Source of the DNA: JACVRW01 sp963814095
Lineage (GTDB): Bacteria > Actinomycetota > Thermoleophilia > Solirubrobacterales > Thermoleophilaceae
Direction: 5' to 3'
Length of the DNA: 64,000 nt
Assembly (NCBI GenBank): GCA_963814095.1
Contig: CAWFBT010000005.1
Coordinates: 186,001 to 250,000, forward strand
The position numbers were made by a program, and so were the translations under genes. Shown here piece by piece: positions 1 to 7,896 of the stretch (the stretch's first letter is position 1; every line of letters begins with the position of its first letter). The notes beneath the pieces are model-generated. The model saw only the letters and a list, made by a program, of their open reading frames with translations. It ran no database searches and was not told where the DNA came from.

Positions 1-561
1 CCGCCACCCGGCCGCGAGCTGCGCGAGCGCTGGGAGGAGCTGCAGTTCGAGCGGCTGCAGGGCGACTACGCGGTCTACCGGGACGTGCTGGCCGACTCGC
101 TCTCGGAATGGGCGGAAGAGCGCGGCTACAGCTGGGACGACGGGGACGGGGAGTCGCTCGCCCGCGCGATGGAGAGCTGGCAGCCGTTCCCCGACACTGT
201 CCCCGCCCTGCGGGCGGCGAGGGAGGCCGGGCTCGGGCTGTGGATCATCTCGAACACCGACCGCGCGATCATCGAGCACACGCTCCGCCACCTCGAGGTC
301 GAGTTCGACGGCGTGACGGTGGCCGAGGATGTGGGCGCCTACAAGCCCGCACGCCCGCCCTTCGACAAGGCGCTGGCTGACATGGCCGTCTCGCCCGAAG
401 CGGTCCTGCACGTCGCCTTCGGCTTCAAGTACGACATCGCCACGGCGCAGCAGCTCGGTCTCCGTACCGCCTGGGTCAACCGCCACCGCGAGCCGGCGCC
501 GGGCCCCGAGCGGCCCGACTTCGAGTGGAGCGACCTCTGGCCGCTCGCGGGCGTCGCCTGA
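1..561 (+). CDS. HAD-superfamily hydrolase, 5' end cut by window edge
   Basis: The frame is open from base 1 with no start codon, so this is the C-terminal 186 codons of a longer gene. What remains resembles type II haloacid dehalogenase-like hydrolases: a motif II strand ending in IISNTD (about bases 241-261), a motif III lysine in GAYKPARP, and a motif IV region HVAFGFKYDI near the end. The catalytic Asp of motif I must lie upstream of the window. Another HAD gene starts 3 bases after its stop, so the two form an operon. Substrate cannot be inferred. Confidence 0.8.
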   Translation, partial: PPPGRELRERWEELQFERLQGDYAVYRDVLADSLSEWAEERGYSWDDGDGESLARAMESWQPFPDTVPALRAAREAGLGLWIISNTDRAIIEHTLRHLEVEFDGVTVAEDVGAYKPARPPFDKALADMAVSPEAVLHVAFGFKYDIATAQQLGLRTAWVNRHREPAPGPERPDFEWSDLWPLAGVA

Positions 562-564
562 GCG

Positions 565-1224
565 ATGGGCGCGCCCGCGGTGGTCATCTTCGACGTGAAC
601 GAGACGCTGTCCGACCTCACGCCGCTCGCCGCCCGCTTCGAGGAGGCCGGCGCGCCCTCCGAGCTGCTCGGCACCTGGTTCGCGGCGACGCTGCGCGACG
701 GCATCGCGCTTGCCGCGAGCGGCTCCTACGCGGACTTCCGCGACGTCGGCCGCGCCAACCTGCTCCAGCTGCTGCCCACCGCCACCGCGGAGGCTGCCGA
801 GCACGTGCTCGACGGCTTCGCCGCGCTGCCGGTGCACCCGGACGTCCCTCACGGTCTGCAAGTCCTGCGCGACGCACGTATCCGCATCGCAACACTCACG
901 AACGGCACGACGCAGATCGCTCGCGCGCTGCTCGAGCGCGCCGGTCTGGAAGAGCTGGTCGAGCAGCATCTGGACGTCTCCGACGTGCGCCGCTGGAAGC
1001 CCGCGCCGGATCCCTACCTGTACGCCTGCGGCGAGCTCGGCGTCGAGCCCGCGCAGGCCGCTCTGCTCGCCGTGCACCCGTGGGACGTCCACGGCGCGCG
1101 GCGCGCCGGCCTCCATGGTGCCTGGCTTGACCGCCAGGGCCTCCCGTACCCCGAGGTCTTCGAGCCGCCCGACTGGAGCGGTCGCGACCTGCCGTCACTC
1201 GCGCGCGCCGTGGCCGCGGGCTAG
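565..1224 (+). CDS. HAD-superfamily hydrolase (haloacid dehalogenase type II-like)
   Basis: A 219-residue cytosolic hydrolase. Motif I is FDVNETL at residues 9-15 (Asp nucleophile; the VNxTL form is typical of 2-haloacid dehalogenases rather than the DxDGT of phosphatases). Motif II is TLTNGT, motif III RRWKPAPDPY, motif IV AVHPWDVHGAR. The whole fold is present. It follows the preceding HAD gene by 3 bases and is probably co-transcribed. Its stop codon overlaps the stop of the convergent cyclase gene by four bases (CTAG). The dehalogenase assignment rests on motifs only; it may act on another small substrate. Confidence 0.85.
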   Translation: MGAPAVVIFDVNETLSDLTPLAARFEEAGAPSELLGTWFAATLRDGIALAASGSYADFRDVGRANLLQLLPTATAEAAEHVLDGFAALPVHPDVPHGLQVLRDARIRIATLTNGTTQIARALLERAGLEELVEQHLDVSDVRRWKPAPDPYLYACGELGVEPAQAALLAVHPWDVHGARRAGLHGAWLDRQGLPYPEVFEPPDWSGRDLPSLARAVAAG

Positions 1225-1979
1225 GGGACGATTGCTACGACACGGGCCGGCGCGGCGCTCGCGCCCATGAGCCGGAGCGGGAAGCAGGCGACCTGGAAGC
1301 CGGTCGCGGGCAGCTCTCCCAGGTTGGCGAGCCGCTCGATCTGCGCGTACGGCAGGTCGGCCTGGTGTGCCGCCCAGAAGAGGCCGGGCTCGTCGCGCTC
1401 GAGCGCCTCCTGCGCCTGCAGATGGAGCGGGCCGTCCCAGCCCCAGGCGTCGATGCCCATCACCCGCACGCCGCGCTCGAACATCCAGGCGGTCGCGTCG
1501 CGGGTCACGCGCGGTCCGAGCGCGAGGTAGGACGGGTCGTCGAGCGCGGCGTCGCGCCCGGTACGGACGAGGACGATGTCGCGCTCGCCGAGCTCATGAC
1601 CGACCCGCTCGAGCTCCGCCTCGACGTCGGCGACGCCGATGCGCTCGCCGTCCTCCTTGGCAGTCATGTCGAGCACCACCCCGGGCCCGAGGAACCAGTC
1701 GAGCGGCAGCTCGTCGATCGTCTGCGCGGGCTCGCCGGCGATGCGCGAGTTGTAGTGCCACGGCGCGTCCACGTGCGTCGAGTTGTGCGTGCCGAAGCGG
1801 GTGAAGGTCTCGCTGGCCCAGCCCTCGGCGTTGCGGAGCAGGCGGGGCGGTACCCCGAGCAGCGTCTCGGCCTGCTTGGCGCCCTCCGCGTGGCCGGCGA
1901 ATTCGATGTCGGTGCGGAATGCGTCCGGCATCTCCGGCGGGCTCTGCCGGATCGGTGCCGAGAGGTCGACCAGCGGCAT
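1221..1979 (-). CDS. Cyclase family protein (kynurenine formamidase-like)
   Basis: A 252-residue metal-dependent hydrolase of the cyclase/KynB family. The signature GTHNSTHVDAPWHY near residues 55-68 carries the His/Asp metal ligands, and the start MPLVDLSAPIR is the usual N-terminal strand. The frame stays open upstream to 2141, but ATG 1979 was chosen because it begins the conserved region and a TACCCT box sits 6 bases before it, which suits a leaderless start. No tryptophan-degradation genes are nearby, so formamidase activity is only a family possibility. Confidence 0.85.
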   Translation of the reverse strand: MPLVDLSAPIRQSPPEMPDAFRTDIEFAGHAEGAKQAETLLGVPPRLLRNAEGWASETFTRFGTHNSTHVDAPWHYNSRIAGEPAQTIDELPLDWFLGPGVVLDMTAKEDGERIGVADVEAELERVGHELGERDIVLVRTGRDAALDDPSYLALGPRVTRDATAWMFERGVRVMGIDAWGWDGPLHLQAQEALERDEPGLFWAAHQADLPYAQIERLANLGELPATGFQVACFPLRLMGASAAPARVVAIVP

Positions 1980-1985
1980 CGGTCG

Positions 1986-1991
1986 AGGGTA
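1986..1991 (-). promoter_or_regulatory. Candidate -10 box of cyclase gene (leaderless)
   Basis: TACCCT on the minus strand, 6 bases before ATG 1979. There is no Shine-Dalgarno sequence. It belongs to a recurring -10/start spacing seen across the window; no good -35 is visible. Confidence 0.35.
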
Positions 1992-2110
1992 CCTGGACAG
2001 TTGTTCTAGTCCAGCCGCGTCGCCGCACAGCTTCGGTCCAGGCGCTGCCGATAGACGTCGTGACTGCGAAAGGCCGGAGTCCCACGGCCCGCCTGGACAC
2101 GGGGCAGTCT

Positions 2111-2866
2111 CTAGGTCCGGGTCAGCAACAAGGCACTCCAACCTTGTAGTCGTAGGCGGCGGTGTTCGCGCATCTGCTCGAACGCCGCTGCCGCCTCATC
2201 CTCCTCTCCCTCGAGTAGCCCGGAGACGATCATCGTCTCCGGGCTCTCGGGCATTCTGCGCGCGAGCTCGAGCAGGAGCGGCCGGACGAGGTTGGCGGTC
2301 ACGGTGAGCGCCTGCGGCAGCGGATCGCTGCGCAGGTCGAGCCGCTCGACGCCCGCGAGCTCGACCTTGTTGCGGCGCGCGTTGGCGAGCGTCGCCTCCG
2401 TCGCCGCGGGGTCGTTGTCGAGGGCGAACACCGGCTCGAAGCCAAGCCGGGCTGCCGCGATCGCGAGCACACCGGAGCCGCAACCGATGTCGGTGAGCGG
2501 GCCACGCGGCGCAACCTCCAGGAGCAGCTCGAGGCTGAGCCGTGTGGTCGGATGAGCGCCGGTGCCGAACGCGCGCGCCGGGTCGATCACCAGATCGAGC
2601 GCGCCCGCGCGCGGCTCCGCCCAGGGCGGCCGCACCCACACCCGCTCGCCAACCAACACGGGCTGGTGGAACTCGCGCCAGCGCTCACCCCAGTCGTCGG
2701 CGACCTCCGTGCCGCTCACGCTCACCCGGACGCCCGCCACTTCGGCGGGCCCGCGCGGGAACTCGGGCAGCTCGCCCGGCGCGCCGTAGAGCGCGAACTC
2801 GACCCAGTCCTCGCCGTCGACCTGCTCGAAGCCTGCCGGGGCCAGCTCCAAGATCGCGGCGAGCAC
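2111..2866 (-). CDS. prmA: Ribosomal protein L11 methyltransferase
   Basis: SAM-dependent lysine methyltransferase that modifies ribosomal protein L11. The diagnostic AFGTGAHPTTRLSLELL stretch, the SAM-binding TDIGCGSGVLAIAAARLG and the NLVRPLLLELA motif are all present. The coordinates use GTG 2866 (251 residues), but in-frame residues LIRLAIRAPAEDGERV upstream form the normal first strand of PrmA, and a CTG at 2911-2909 overlaps the dnaJ stop as CTGA. The true start is therefore probably CTG 2911 (266 residues). It closes the hrcA-dnaJ-prmA operon, a classic order. Confidence 0.93.
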   Translation of the reverse strand: MLAAILELAPAGFEQVDGEDWVEFALYGAPGELPEFPRGPAEVAGVRVSVSGTEVADDWGERWREFHQPVLVGERVWVRPPWAEPRAGALDLVIDPARAFGTGAHPTTRLSLELLLEVAPRGPLTDIGCGSGVLAIAAARLGFEPVFALDNDPAATEATLANARRNKVELAGVERLDLRSDPLPQALTVTANLVRPLLLELARRMPESPETMIVSGLLEGEEDEAAAAFEQMREHRRLRLQGWSALLLTRT

Positions 2867-2907
2867 GCGCTCGCCGTCCTCGGCCGGAGCGCGGATCGCC
2901 AGGCGGA

Positions 2908-4029
2908 TCAGCGGAAGGCCCGCCTCACCTTCGCGAGCAGTGACTCATCGGGCTCCTCGAGGTTGTGCTCGGTGATCGAGTCGCGCAGCTCCTCGAGCAG
3001 CTCGCGCTGACGCTCGGACAGGTTGCGCGGGATCACCACGTTGAGCACGATCCGCTGGTCGCCGCGACGGCCGCGGCCGATGGTCGGCATACCGCGCCCG
3101 CGCAGCGTCACGACCGTTCCGGGCTGGGTGCCGGCCGGCACGTCGACCTCCTCGTCGCCGTCCAGCGTCGGCACGGTCACGCTCGAGCCGAGTGCCGCCT
3201 CCGGTGCGAGGACGTCGACGACCGCCACGAGGTCGCTGCCGTCCCGCAAGAAGCGCTCGTCCTCGGCCACGCGCACGAACACGTACAGGTCGCCAGGCGG
3301 CCCGCCGCGTTCGCCCGCGTTGCCGCGGCCGCTGAGCCTGATGCGCTGCTCGTCGGCGATCCCGGCAGGGACGTCGACCTTGAGCGTCTTGCGCACGCCG
3401 CGCCGCCCGACGCCCTGGCACTCCGCGCAGGGCTCCGCCGGGACGCGGCCGTCGCCGCCACAGACGTCGCAGGCCTGCTCGCGGACGAGTTGCCCGAAGG
3501 CGGTGCGGGTGACGGCGCGCACCCGCCCGGCGCCGCCGCAGCGCTCGCAGGTCCCGATCGGCGTGCCGGGCTCCGCGCCGTTGCCGTGGCAGTGCTCGCA
3601 GGTGTCGACCAGCTCGTAGGCGACCTCGGCCTCGACGCCGCGCGCCGCCTGCTCGAGTGAGATCTCGACCTCGACGGCGAGGTCGCCGCCCTGCACCCGC
3701 CCCGAGCCGCGCCCGAACGAGCCGCCGAACGGGTCGCCGCCGAAGAACGCGTCGAAGATGTCCGCGAACGAGCCGAAGCCGTGCGCCTGCGAGGCGAACC
3801 CGCGCGAGTCGAGCCCCTCGAAGCCGTAGCGGTCATAGGTGGCGCGGCGCTCGGGGTCGGAGAGGATCTCGTATGCCTCGGCGGCCTCCTTGAATTTCTC
3901 CTCGGCCTCCGGGTCGTGGCGGTTCACGTCCGGGTGCAGCTCGCGAGCGAGCTTGCGGAAACTCCGCTTGATGTGGCCGTCCTCGGCACCGGGGGAGACG
4001 CCGAGGACCTCGTACGGATCGCGTCTCAC
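2908..4029 (-). CDS. dnaJ: Chaperone protein DnaJ (type I, Hsp40)
   Basis: A 373-residue Hsp70 co-chaperone that stimulates DnaK ATPase and delivers substrates. The J domain carries HPD at residues 32-34. A Gly/Phe-rich stretch (about 82-112) follows, then four CxxCxGxG zinc motifs (CEHCHGNG, CERCGGAG, CDVCGGDG, CAECQGVG), then the C-terminal substrate-binding domains. It overlaps the end of hrcA by 4 bases and is translationally coupled to it. No dnaK or grpE lies in the window, so the operon is split from its partners, as in many actinobacteria that carry a second dnaJ. Confidence 0.97.
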   Translation of the reverse strand: MRRDPYEVLGVSPGAEDGHIKRSFRKLARELHPDVNRHDPEAEEKFKEAAEAYEILSDPERRATYDRYGFEGLDSRGFASQAHGFGSFADIFDAFFGGDPFGGSFGRGSGRVQGGDLAVEVEISLEQAARGVEAEVAYELVDTCEHCHGNGAEPGTPIGTCERCGGAGRVRAVTRTAFGQLVREQACDVCGGDGRVPAEPCAECQGVGRRGVRKTLKVDVPAGIADEQRIRLSGRGNAGERGGPPGDLYVFVRVAEDERFLRDGSDLVAVVDVLAPEAALGSSVTVPTLDGDEEVDVPAGTQPGTVVTLRGRGMPTIGRGRRGDQRIVLNVVIPRNLSERQRELLEELRDSITEHNLEEPDESLLAKVRRAFR

Positions 4030-5051
4030 TCGTCGTAGACCTCGGCGACGAAGCGGGACAGCTCCCGCGCCGCCTGGCGCACGGACGTGATCGCCTCCCG
4101 GTAGTCCATCCGCAGCGGGCCGATCACGGAGACGGCGCCCAGGTTGCGCGCCGCGAGCCCGTAGTTGGCGGCGACGAGGCTGAGCGAGCGCATCTCGGGC
4201 GTCGCGTTCTCGCTGCCGATCCGCAGATAGACGCTCGGCTCGGTGAGCGAGTCACGCAGCACGCCGAGCAGCGCCCGCCGCTGCTCGAGCACGTCCATCA
4301 ATGCGCCGAGCTGCGACACCTCCTGGAAGCGATGCTCCGAGAGCAGCCGGGCGGCGCCGTCCATGTAGATCGCGTTGCCGGCGCTCTCGTCGAGATCGGT
4401 GAAGGCGGAGCCGAGCGTCGCCAGGAAACCTCGTTCTCGCTCGGTCAGCTCCGGGTCGGCGAGCCGCATCGCCAGCAGCCGGGAGCCGATGTCGAGGCCG
4501 CCCACAGCCTCGTTCAGATAGCTGACCGCCCAGTCCACGAGGCCCGGGTCGACGGGGATGTCATACGAGATCACGCGCTTCGTGACGCCGCCGGTCGAGG
4601 TGATGACGACCACCATCGCCACCTGTGGCTGCAGCAGCAGCACCTCGACACGGCGGATCGTGGCCGCCTCCGGCCGCGGCGCCGTGACGAGCGCGAGCAG
4701 GTTCGTGACCTGCGACAGCTGCGCCGAGGTGGCCCGCATCGCCTCGTCGAGCTCGCGCCGCATGGTCGACAGGTCGAAGCGCTTGTGCGGGACGGGCAGG
4801 CCACCCTCGCTGATGATGTCGTCGACGTAGATGCGATAGCCGCGGTCGGTCGGCACCCGCCCGGCCGAGGTGTGCGGATGCTCGAGCAGTCCGGCGTCCT
4901 CGAGTCGCGCCAGCTCGGCGCGCACGGTCGACGGCCCCCAGGGGACGTCGTCGAGCTCGGCGAGCCACAGCGACCCCACAGGCTGGTCGAGCTCCACATG
5001 CGACTCGATGACCTTGCGCAGGATGAAGCTCTGGCGCTGGGTGATCTCCAC
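4026..5051 (-). CDS. hrcA: Heat-inducible transcription repressor HrcA
   Basis: A 341-residue repressor that in other bacteria binds CIRCE operators upstream of groE/dnaK genes. The N-terminal winged helix (SFILRKVIESHVELDQPVGS) and the GPSTVRAELARLEDAG and SAGRVPTDRGYRIYVD motifs are clear; the C-terminal part is the HrcA GAF-like domain. The GTG start at 5051 fits the family N-terminus ITQRQ. No CIRCE element (TTAGCACTC-N9-GAGTGCTAA) is visible nearby, so targets must lie elsewhere. A CATTCT box sits 7 bases upstream, beside a 50-base tandem repeat. Confidence 0.95.
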   Translation of the reverse strand: MEITQRQSFILRKVIESHVELDQPVGSLWLAELDDVPWGPSTVRAELARLEDAGLLEHPHTSAGRVPTDRGYRIYVDDIISEGGLPVPHKRFDLSTMRRELDEAMRATSAQLSQVTNLLALVTAPRPEAATIRRVEVLLLQPQVAMVVVITSTGGVTKRVISYDIPVDPGLVDWAVSYLNEAVGGLDIGSRLLAMRLADPELTERERGFLATLGSAFTDLDESAGNAIYMDGAARLLSEHRFQEVSQLGALMDVLEQRRALLGVLRDSLTEPSVYLRIGSENATPEMRSLSLVAANYGLAARNLGAVSVIGPLRMDYREAITSVRQAARELSRFVAEVYDE

Positions 5052-5058
5052 CCCAACA

Positions 5059-5064
5059 AGAATG
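5059..5064 (-). promoter_or_regulatory. Weak candidate -10 box of hrcA
   Basis: CATTCT on the minus strand, 7 bases before the GTG start of hrcA. It departs from TANNNT at the first base, so support is modest. Its outer base is the first base of the adjacent tandem repeat. Confidence 0.25.
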
Positions 5065-5168
5065 GCAGCCGGGGGCTCACCTCCCCGGACCCCCGCGCCA
5101 GCTGGCCGGGCTCGGCAGCCGGGGGCTCACGCCCCCGGACCCCCGCGCCAGCTGGCCGGCCTTGGCAG
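5064..5168 (-). repeat. Tandem 50-bp GC-rich hairpin repeat (2.1 copies)
   Basis: Two nearly identical 50-base units (from 5064 and 5114) plus the first bases of a third (5164). Each contains an inverted repeat: in unit B, arms CCGGGGGC and GCCCCCGG flank a 4-base loop that reads GTGA on the minus strand, a GNRA-type loop. Unit A has a mismatch in the stem. The block lies after the stop of the MaoC-like gene and before hrcA. A related pair lies at 21221-21314. Likely a 3' stem-loop or terminator-like element; that role is inferred. Confidence 0.8.
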
Positions 5169-5170
5169 AC

Positions 5171-5545
5171 CTAGGTGTTGCGGAGCAGCTCCGCTTCGGC
5201 GTTCCGGATGATGCGGGTGTCGCCCTGCACCGCCTCGGCCTTCACCGTCACCCGGTCCCCGTCTTCGTCCACGACCTCGCCTGACACGACGATCTCCTGC
5301 TCGGGCATGCCCATTCCGCGGAACTGCACCGATAGGCGTCGGAGCGAGCGCGGGTCGCCGCCGGCTGCGTTCGTGCACGCGCGGGCCACCTGGGCCATCG
5401 AGTAGAGGCCGTGCAGGATGTTCGACGGCAGGCCGACCGACTTCGCGAAGTCGACGTCGATGTGGATCGGGTTGAAGTCGCCGCTCGCGCCCGCGTAGCG
5501 ATGCGGAAGGTACTTGTCGGGCGTGACCTTCAGGTCGATGTTCAC
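5171..5545 (-). CDS. MaoC-like hot-dog dehydratase (HadB-like subunit)
   Basis: A 124-residue single hot-dog domain. It carries the hydratase-2 signature ASGDFNPIHID (catalytic Asp and His) followed by FAKSVGLPSNILHG. The GTG start at 5545 overlaps the stop of the upstream partner as GTGA, so the two are coupled. By analogy with mycobacterial HadAB/HadBC, this would be the catalytic half of a heterodimeric (3R)-hydroxyacyl thioester dehydratase. Acyl-CoA versus acyl-ACP substrate is not decided by sequence. Confidence 0.85.
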   Translation of the reverse strand: MNIDLKVTPDKYLPHRYAGASGDFNPIHIDVDFAKSVGLPSNILHGLYSMAQVARACTNAAGGDPRSLRRLSVQFRGMGMPEQEIVVSGEVVDEDGDRVTVKAEAVQGDTRIIRNAEAELLRNT

Positions 5546-5985
5546 GAGACCCCCCTGACGATGTTCGTCCAGGTGCCGCGCACGACCTCCTGGCCGTCCT
5601 GGTTGCGCGACACCGACTCGAAGACGTAGAAGCCCATCCCGCCCTTCTCGGAGATGTCCTTGACGTTCGTCTCGGTCGTGATCACATCGCCCGCCACGAC
5701 CGGCTCGCCCCAGACGAACTCCTGCCCGCCGTGCACCATCATCGCGAAGTTGATACCGACGTCCGGGTCGAAGATCGCGGGCGCCACCGATCCGGACGAG
5801 TAGACGACGGCGAACATCGGCGGTGCCGGCACGTCGCGGAAACCCGCCTCCTTCGCGCTGTCGCGGTCGAAGTAGACCGGGTTGTCCTCGCCGACCGCAT
5901 GCGCGTACTCGGCGATCTTCTCCTTCCCGACCTCGTAGGCGAAGGCCGGGAACTGCTTCCCGATCGCTGCTTGGTTCACTGGCAC
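5542..5985 (-). CDS. FAS1-type MaoC N-terminal dehydratase domain protein (HadA-like)
   Basis: A 147-residue hot-dog protein of the MaoC N-terminal type (VGEDNPVYFD then PAPPMFAVV). Such subunits usually lack the catalytic pair and form the acyl-chain pocket for a partner, here the downstream MaoC gene with which it overlaps by 4 bases. The open frame runs further up to 6144, but GTG 5985 was chosen: the family begins there, and TAAACT sits 8 bases before it. A second GTG at 5979 is possible. Probably a two-gene leaderless operon. Confidence 0.82.
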   Translation of the reverse strand: MPVNQAAIGKQFPAFAYEVGKEKIAEYAHAVGEDNPVYFDRDSAKEAGFRDVPAPPMFAVVYSSGSVAPAIFDPDVGINFAMMVHGGQEFVWGEPVVAGDVITTETNVKDISEKGGMGFYVFESVSRNQDGQEVVRGTWTNIVRGVS

Positions 5986-5993
5986 GGCGCGGC

Positions 5994-5999
5994 AGTTTA
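5994..5999 (-). promoter_or_regulatory. Candidate -10 box of the MaoC operon (leaderless)
   Basis: TAAACT on the minus strand, 8 bases before GTG 5985. It lies in a short AT-rich patch in otherwise GC-rich sequence, and no Shine-Dalgarno follows it. Confidence 0.45.
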
Positions 6000-6058
6000 T
6001 GTGAGCCGCGGTCAGCCGGTTGCAGCCCGCGTGCGCCGGTAGTGCCGGCGCGTGCGGG

Positions 6059-6922
6059 CTAAGCCGCGTCGCGCAACGCCTGAGCGTCGGAGAGCGTCGC
6101 GAGCTTGCGCAGCGCCGCTTCCTCGATCTGGCGCGTCCGCTCACGCGTGAGCTTGAAGAGCTTCGCGACCTTGTCGAGCGTCTGGGCGGGCTCGCCGTTC
6201 AGGCCGTAGCGGAGCTCGAGGATGCGGCGCTCGCGGTAGGGCAGGTGCTCGAGCACGCCGTAGAGGCGCTCTTCGCGCATGCTCTCGACCGCCTCGTCGA
6301 ACGGCGACGCGGTCGACTCGTCAGGGATCAGGTCGCCGAACAGCGCGGCGTCGCCGTCGTCGCCGACCGGCTTGTCGAGCGAGACGAGCTGCTGGGCGGC
6401 GCGCATGATCACGTCCGCCTCCACGGCGTCGACGCCGGCGAGCTCCGCGATCTCCTCGATCGAGGCGTCGCGGTCGCCGTGCGCCTCGAGCTTGCGCTGA
6501 GCGCTGTCGAGCTTCTTGAGCACGTTGTCGATGTGGATCGGGATCCGGATCGTGCGCGCCTTGTCGGCGATCGCACGCGAGATGGCCTGCCGGATCCACC
6601 AGGTCGCGTAGGTCGAGAACTTGAAGCCCTTGCGGTGGTCGAACTTCTCGACTGCGCGGATCAGGCCGACGGTGCCCTCCTGGATGAGATCGAGGAAGGG
6701 CAGCCCCTGGTTGCGGTAGCGCTTGGCGATCGAGACCACGAGGCGCAGGTTCGCGCGCGTCATGTGGTCCTTCGCGTCCAGGTCGCCGCGCTCGATCCGC
6801 TTCGCGAGCTCGATCTCCTCGTCGGCGGTCAGCAGCGGGGTGGTGGCGATCCCGTCGAGGAACTGCTGAAGCGCGTCGAGAGTGGGATCGGGGGCGGTCG
6901 GGCTGAGAGTGTCCGTGCTCAC
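6059..6922 (-). CDS. RNA polymerase sigma factor, RpoD/SigA family
   Basis: Sigma-70 protein of 287 residues from GTG 6922 (290 if TTG 6931 is used). Region 1.2 (LTADEEIELAKRIERGD), region 2 (ANLRLVVSIAKRYRNQGLPF, FSTYATWWIRQAISRAI), region 3 and region 4.2 (LTRERTRQIEEAALRKL) are complete. Region 1.1 is absent, so it could be a short primary factor or a group 2 factor. GTG 6922 is favoured because TAGGTT lies 7 bases upstream and overlaps the TTG. It is probably monocistronic. Confidence 0.93.
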   Translation of the reverse strand: MSTDTLSPTAPDPTLDALQQFLDGIATTPLLTADEEIELAKRIERGDLDAKDHMTRANLRLVVSIAKRYRNQGLPFLDLIQEGTVGLIRAVEKFDHRKGFKFSTYATWWIRQAISRAIADKARTIRIPIHIDNVLKKLDSAQRKLEAHGDRDASIEEIAELAGVDAVEADVIMRAAQQLVSLDKPVGDDGDAALFGDLIPDESTASPFDEAVESMREERLYGVLEHLPYRERRILELRYGLNGEPAQTLDKVAKLFKLTRERTRQIEEAALRKLATLSDAQALRDAA

Positions 6923-6929
6923 GGTGGCC

Positions 6930-6935
6930 AACCTA
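6930..6935 (-). promoter_or_regulatory. Candidate -10 box of sigma-factor gene (leaderless)
   Basis: TAGGTT on the minus strand, ending 7 bases before GTG 6922. If real, it rules out the upstream TTG as start. A TTTAAGGAGG stretch slightly further upstream could instead act as a Shine-Dalgarno for the TTG start, so this is not settled. Confidence 0.4.
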
Positions 6936-6987
6936 CGACCGCCCCCTAAGGCCTCCTTAAATGTTGCAATCCCGCTCCCTGAGCGGA

Positions 6988-7752
6988 TTAGACGGCCTTC
7001 GCCAGCACCACCAGCCGTGCCGACCCGAGCTCGAAACGCTCGCCGGAGGCCGGATCGCCGAGCAGCTCATCGACCGAGAACCCGCTCTCCACCAGCATTC
7101 GCACGAGCTCGGCGACCGTGTAGACGTGGTGCACCACGGCGCTTCGCTCGGGCTCGCAACCGGGTGCCGTGAACTCCATTTCGGTCACGATCCGGCTCCG
7201 CGGAGCGTCGTAGATCTGGCGCGCGCGCATGCGCACGTCACCGAGGTCGTAGTCCATCTCGTCTCGAAGCCCCGGCAGCACGGCCTCCGCCGCCGTGCTC
7301 GTGTCGAGCACGAGCCGGCCGCCCTCCTTCAGCGCCCGGCGGCAGGCGCTCAGGTGGTCGAGGGTCGCCGCGTGGGGCATGTAGCCGAAGCTGTTGCCCC
7401 AGCACACGAGCGCCTCGAACTCCTCCTCGGGCAGCTCGCGCACGTCGCCCTGCTCGAAGCGCACCTCGACGCCGCGCTCCGCGGCCGCCGCGCGCGCGAT
7501 CTCGAGCTCGGGCGCCGAGATGTCGACGCCGGTCACGTCGAGACCGCCCTCCGCGAGCCGCAAGGCGATCCGGCCCGCCCCGCAGGGAGCGTCGAGCACC
7601 CGCCCGCCGGCGGGAAGGTCGAGGAGGGCGGCGACCGCGGCCGCCTCGTCGTCGGCCCACGGCTCCGAGGCCGCGCGCCAGAACTTCGCCTTCAGTCCTT
7701 CGTGGAAGCCGACGAACCAGTCGTCGGCAACTTGGATCTGCACTTCGTGCAC
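6988..7752 (-). CDS. Class I SAM-dependent methyltransferase
   Basis: A 254-residue methyltransferase with motif I VLDAPCGAGRIALRLAE, motif II acidic VTGVDIS, and motif IV ALVCWGNSFGYM. The GTG start at 7752 is preceded by AAAGGAAG at a good distance; an in-frame GTG at 7743 is an alternative. The family (methyltransferase domain 25/11 type) includes small-molecule O-, N- and C-methyltransferases, and no neighbour points to a substrate. The 144 bases upstream (7753-7896) hold no recognisable gene. Confidence 0.8.
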   Translation of the reverse strand: MHEVQIQVADDWFVGFHEGLKAKFWRAASEPWADDEAAAVAALLDLPAGGRVLDAPCGAGRIALRLAEGGLDVTGVDISAPELEIARAAAAERGVEVRFEQGDVRELPEEEFEALVCWGNSFGYMPHAATLDHLSACRRALKEGGRLVLDTSTAAEAVLPGLRDEMDYDLGDVRMRARQIYDAPRSRIVTEMEFTAPGCEPERSAVVHHVYTVAELVRMLVESGFSVDELLGDPASGERFELGSARLVVLAKAV

Positions 7753-7896
7753 TTCGGGTACTTCCTTTCGGCTCAGGGTTGCGCTGAAGTCAGCGCGCCG
7801 AGCCGGCGGCGAAGTGCTGCTGGGTGTGACGTCGCGAAAGCAGAGGCGTCGGCGGTCAGCTTAGCGCAGCAGGGCGCAGACGGCGCTCGGCTGGGG

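Noticed and set aside
5052..5170. CIRCE heat-shock operator upstream of hrcA
   Set aside because: No TTAGCACTC/GAGTGCTAA arms are present; the palindromes there are GC-rich repeat hairpins.
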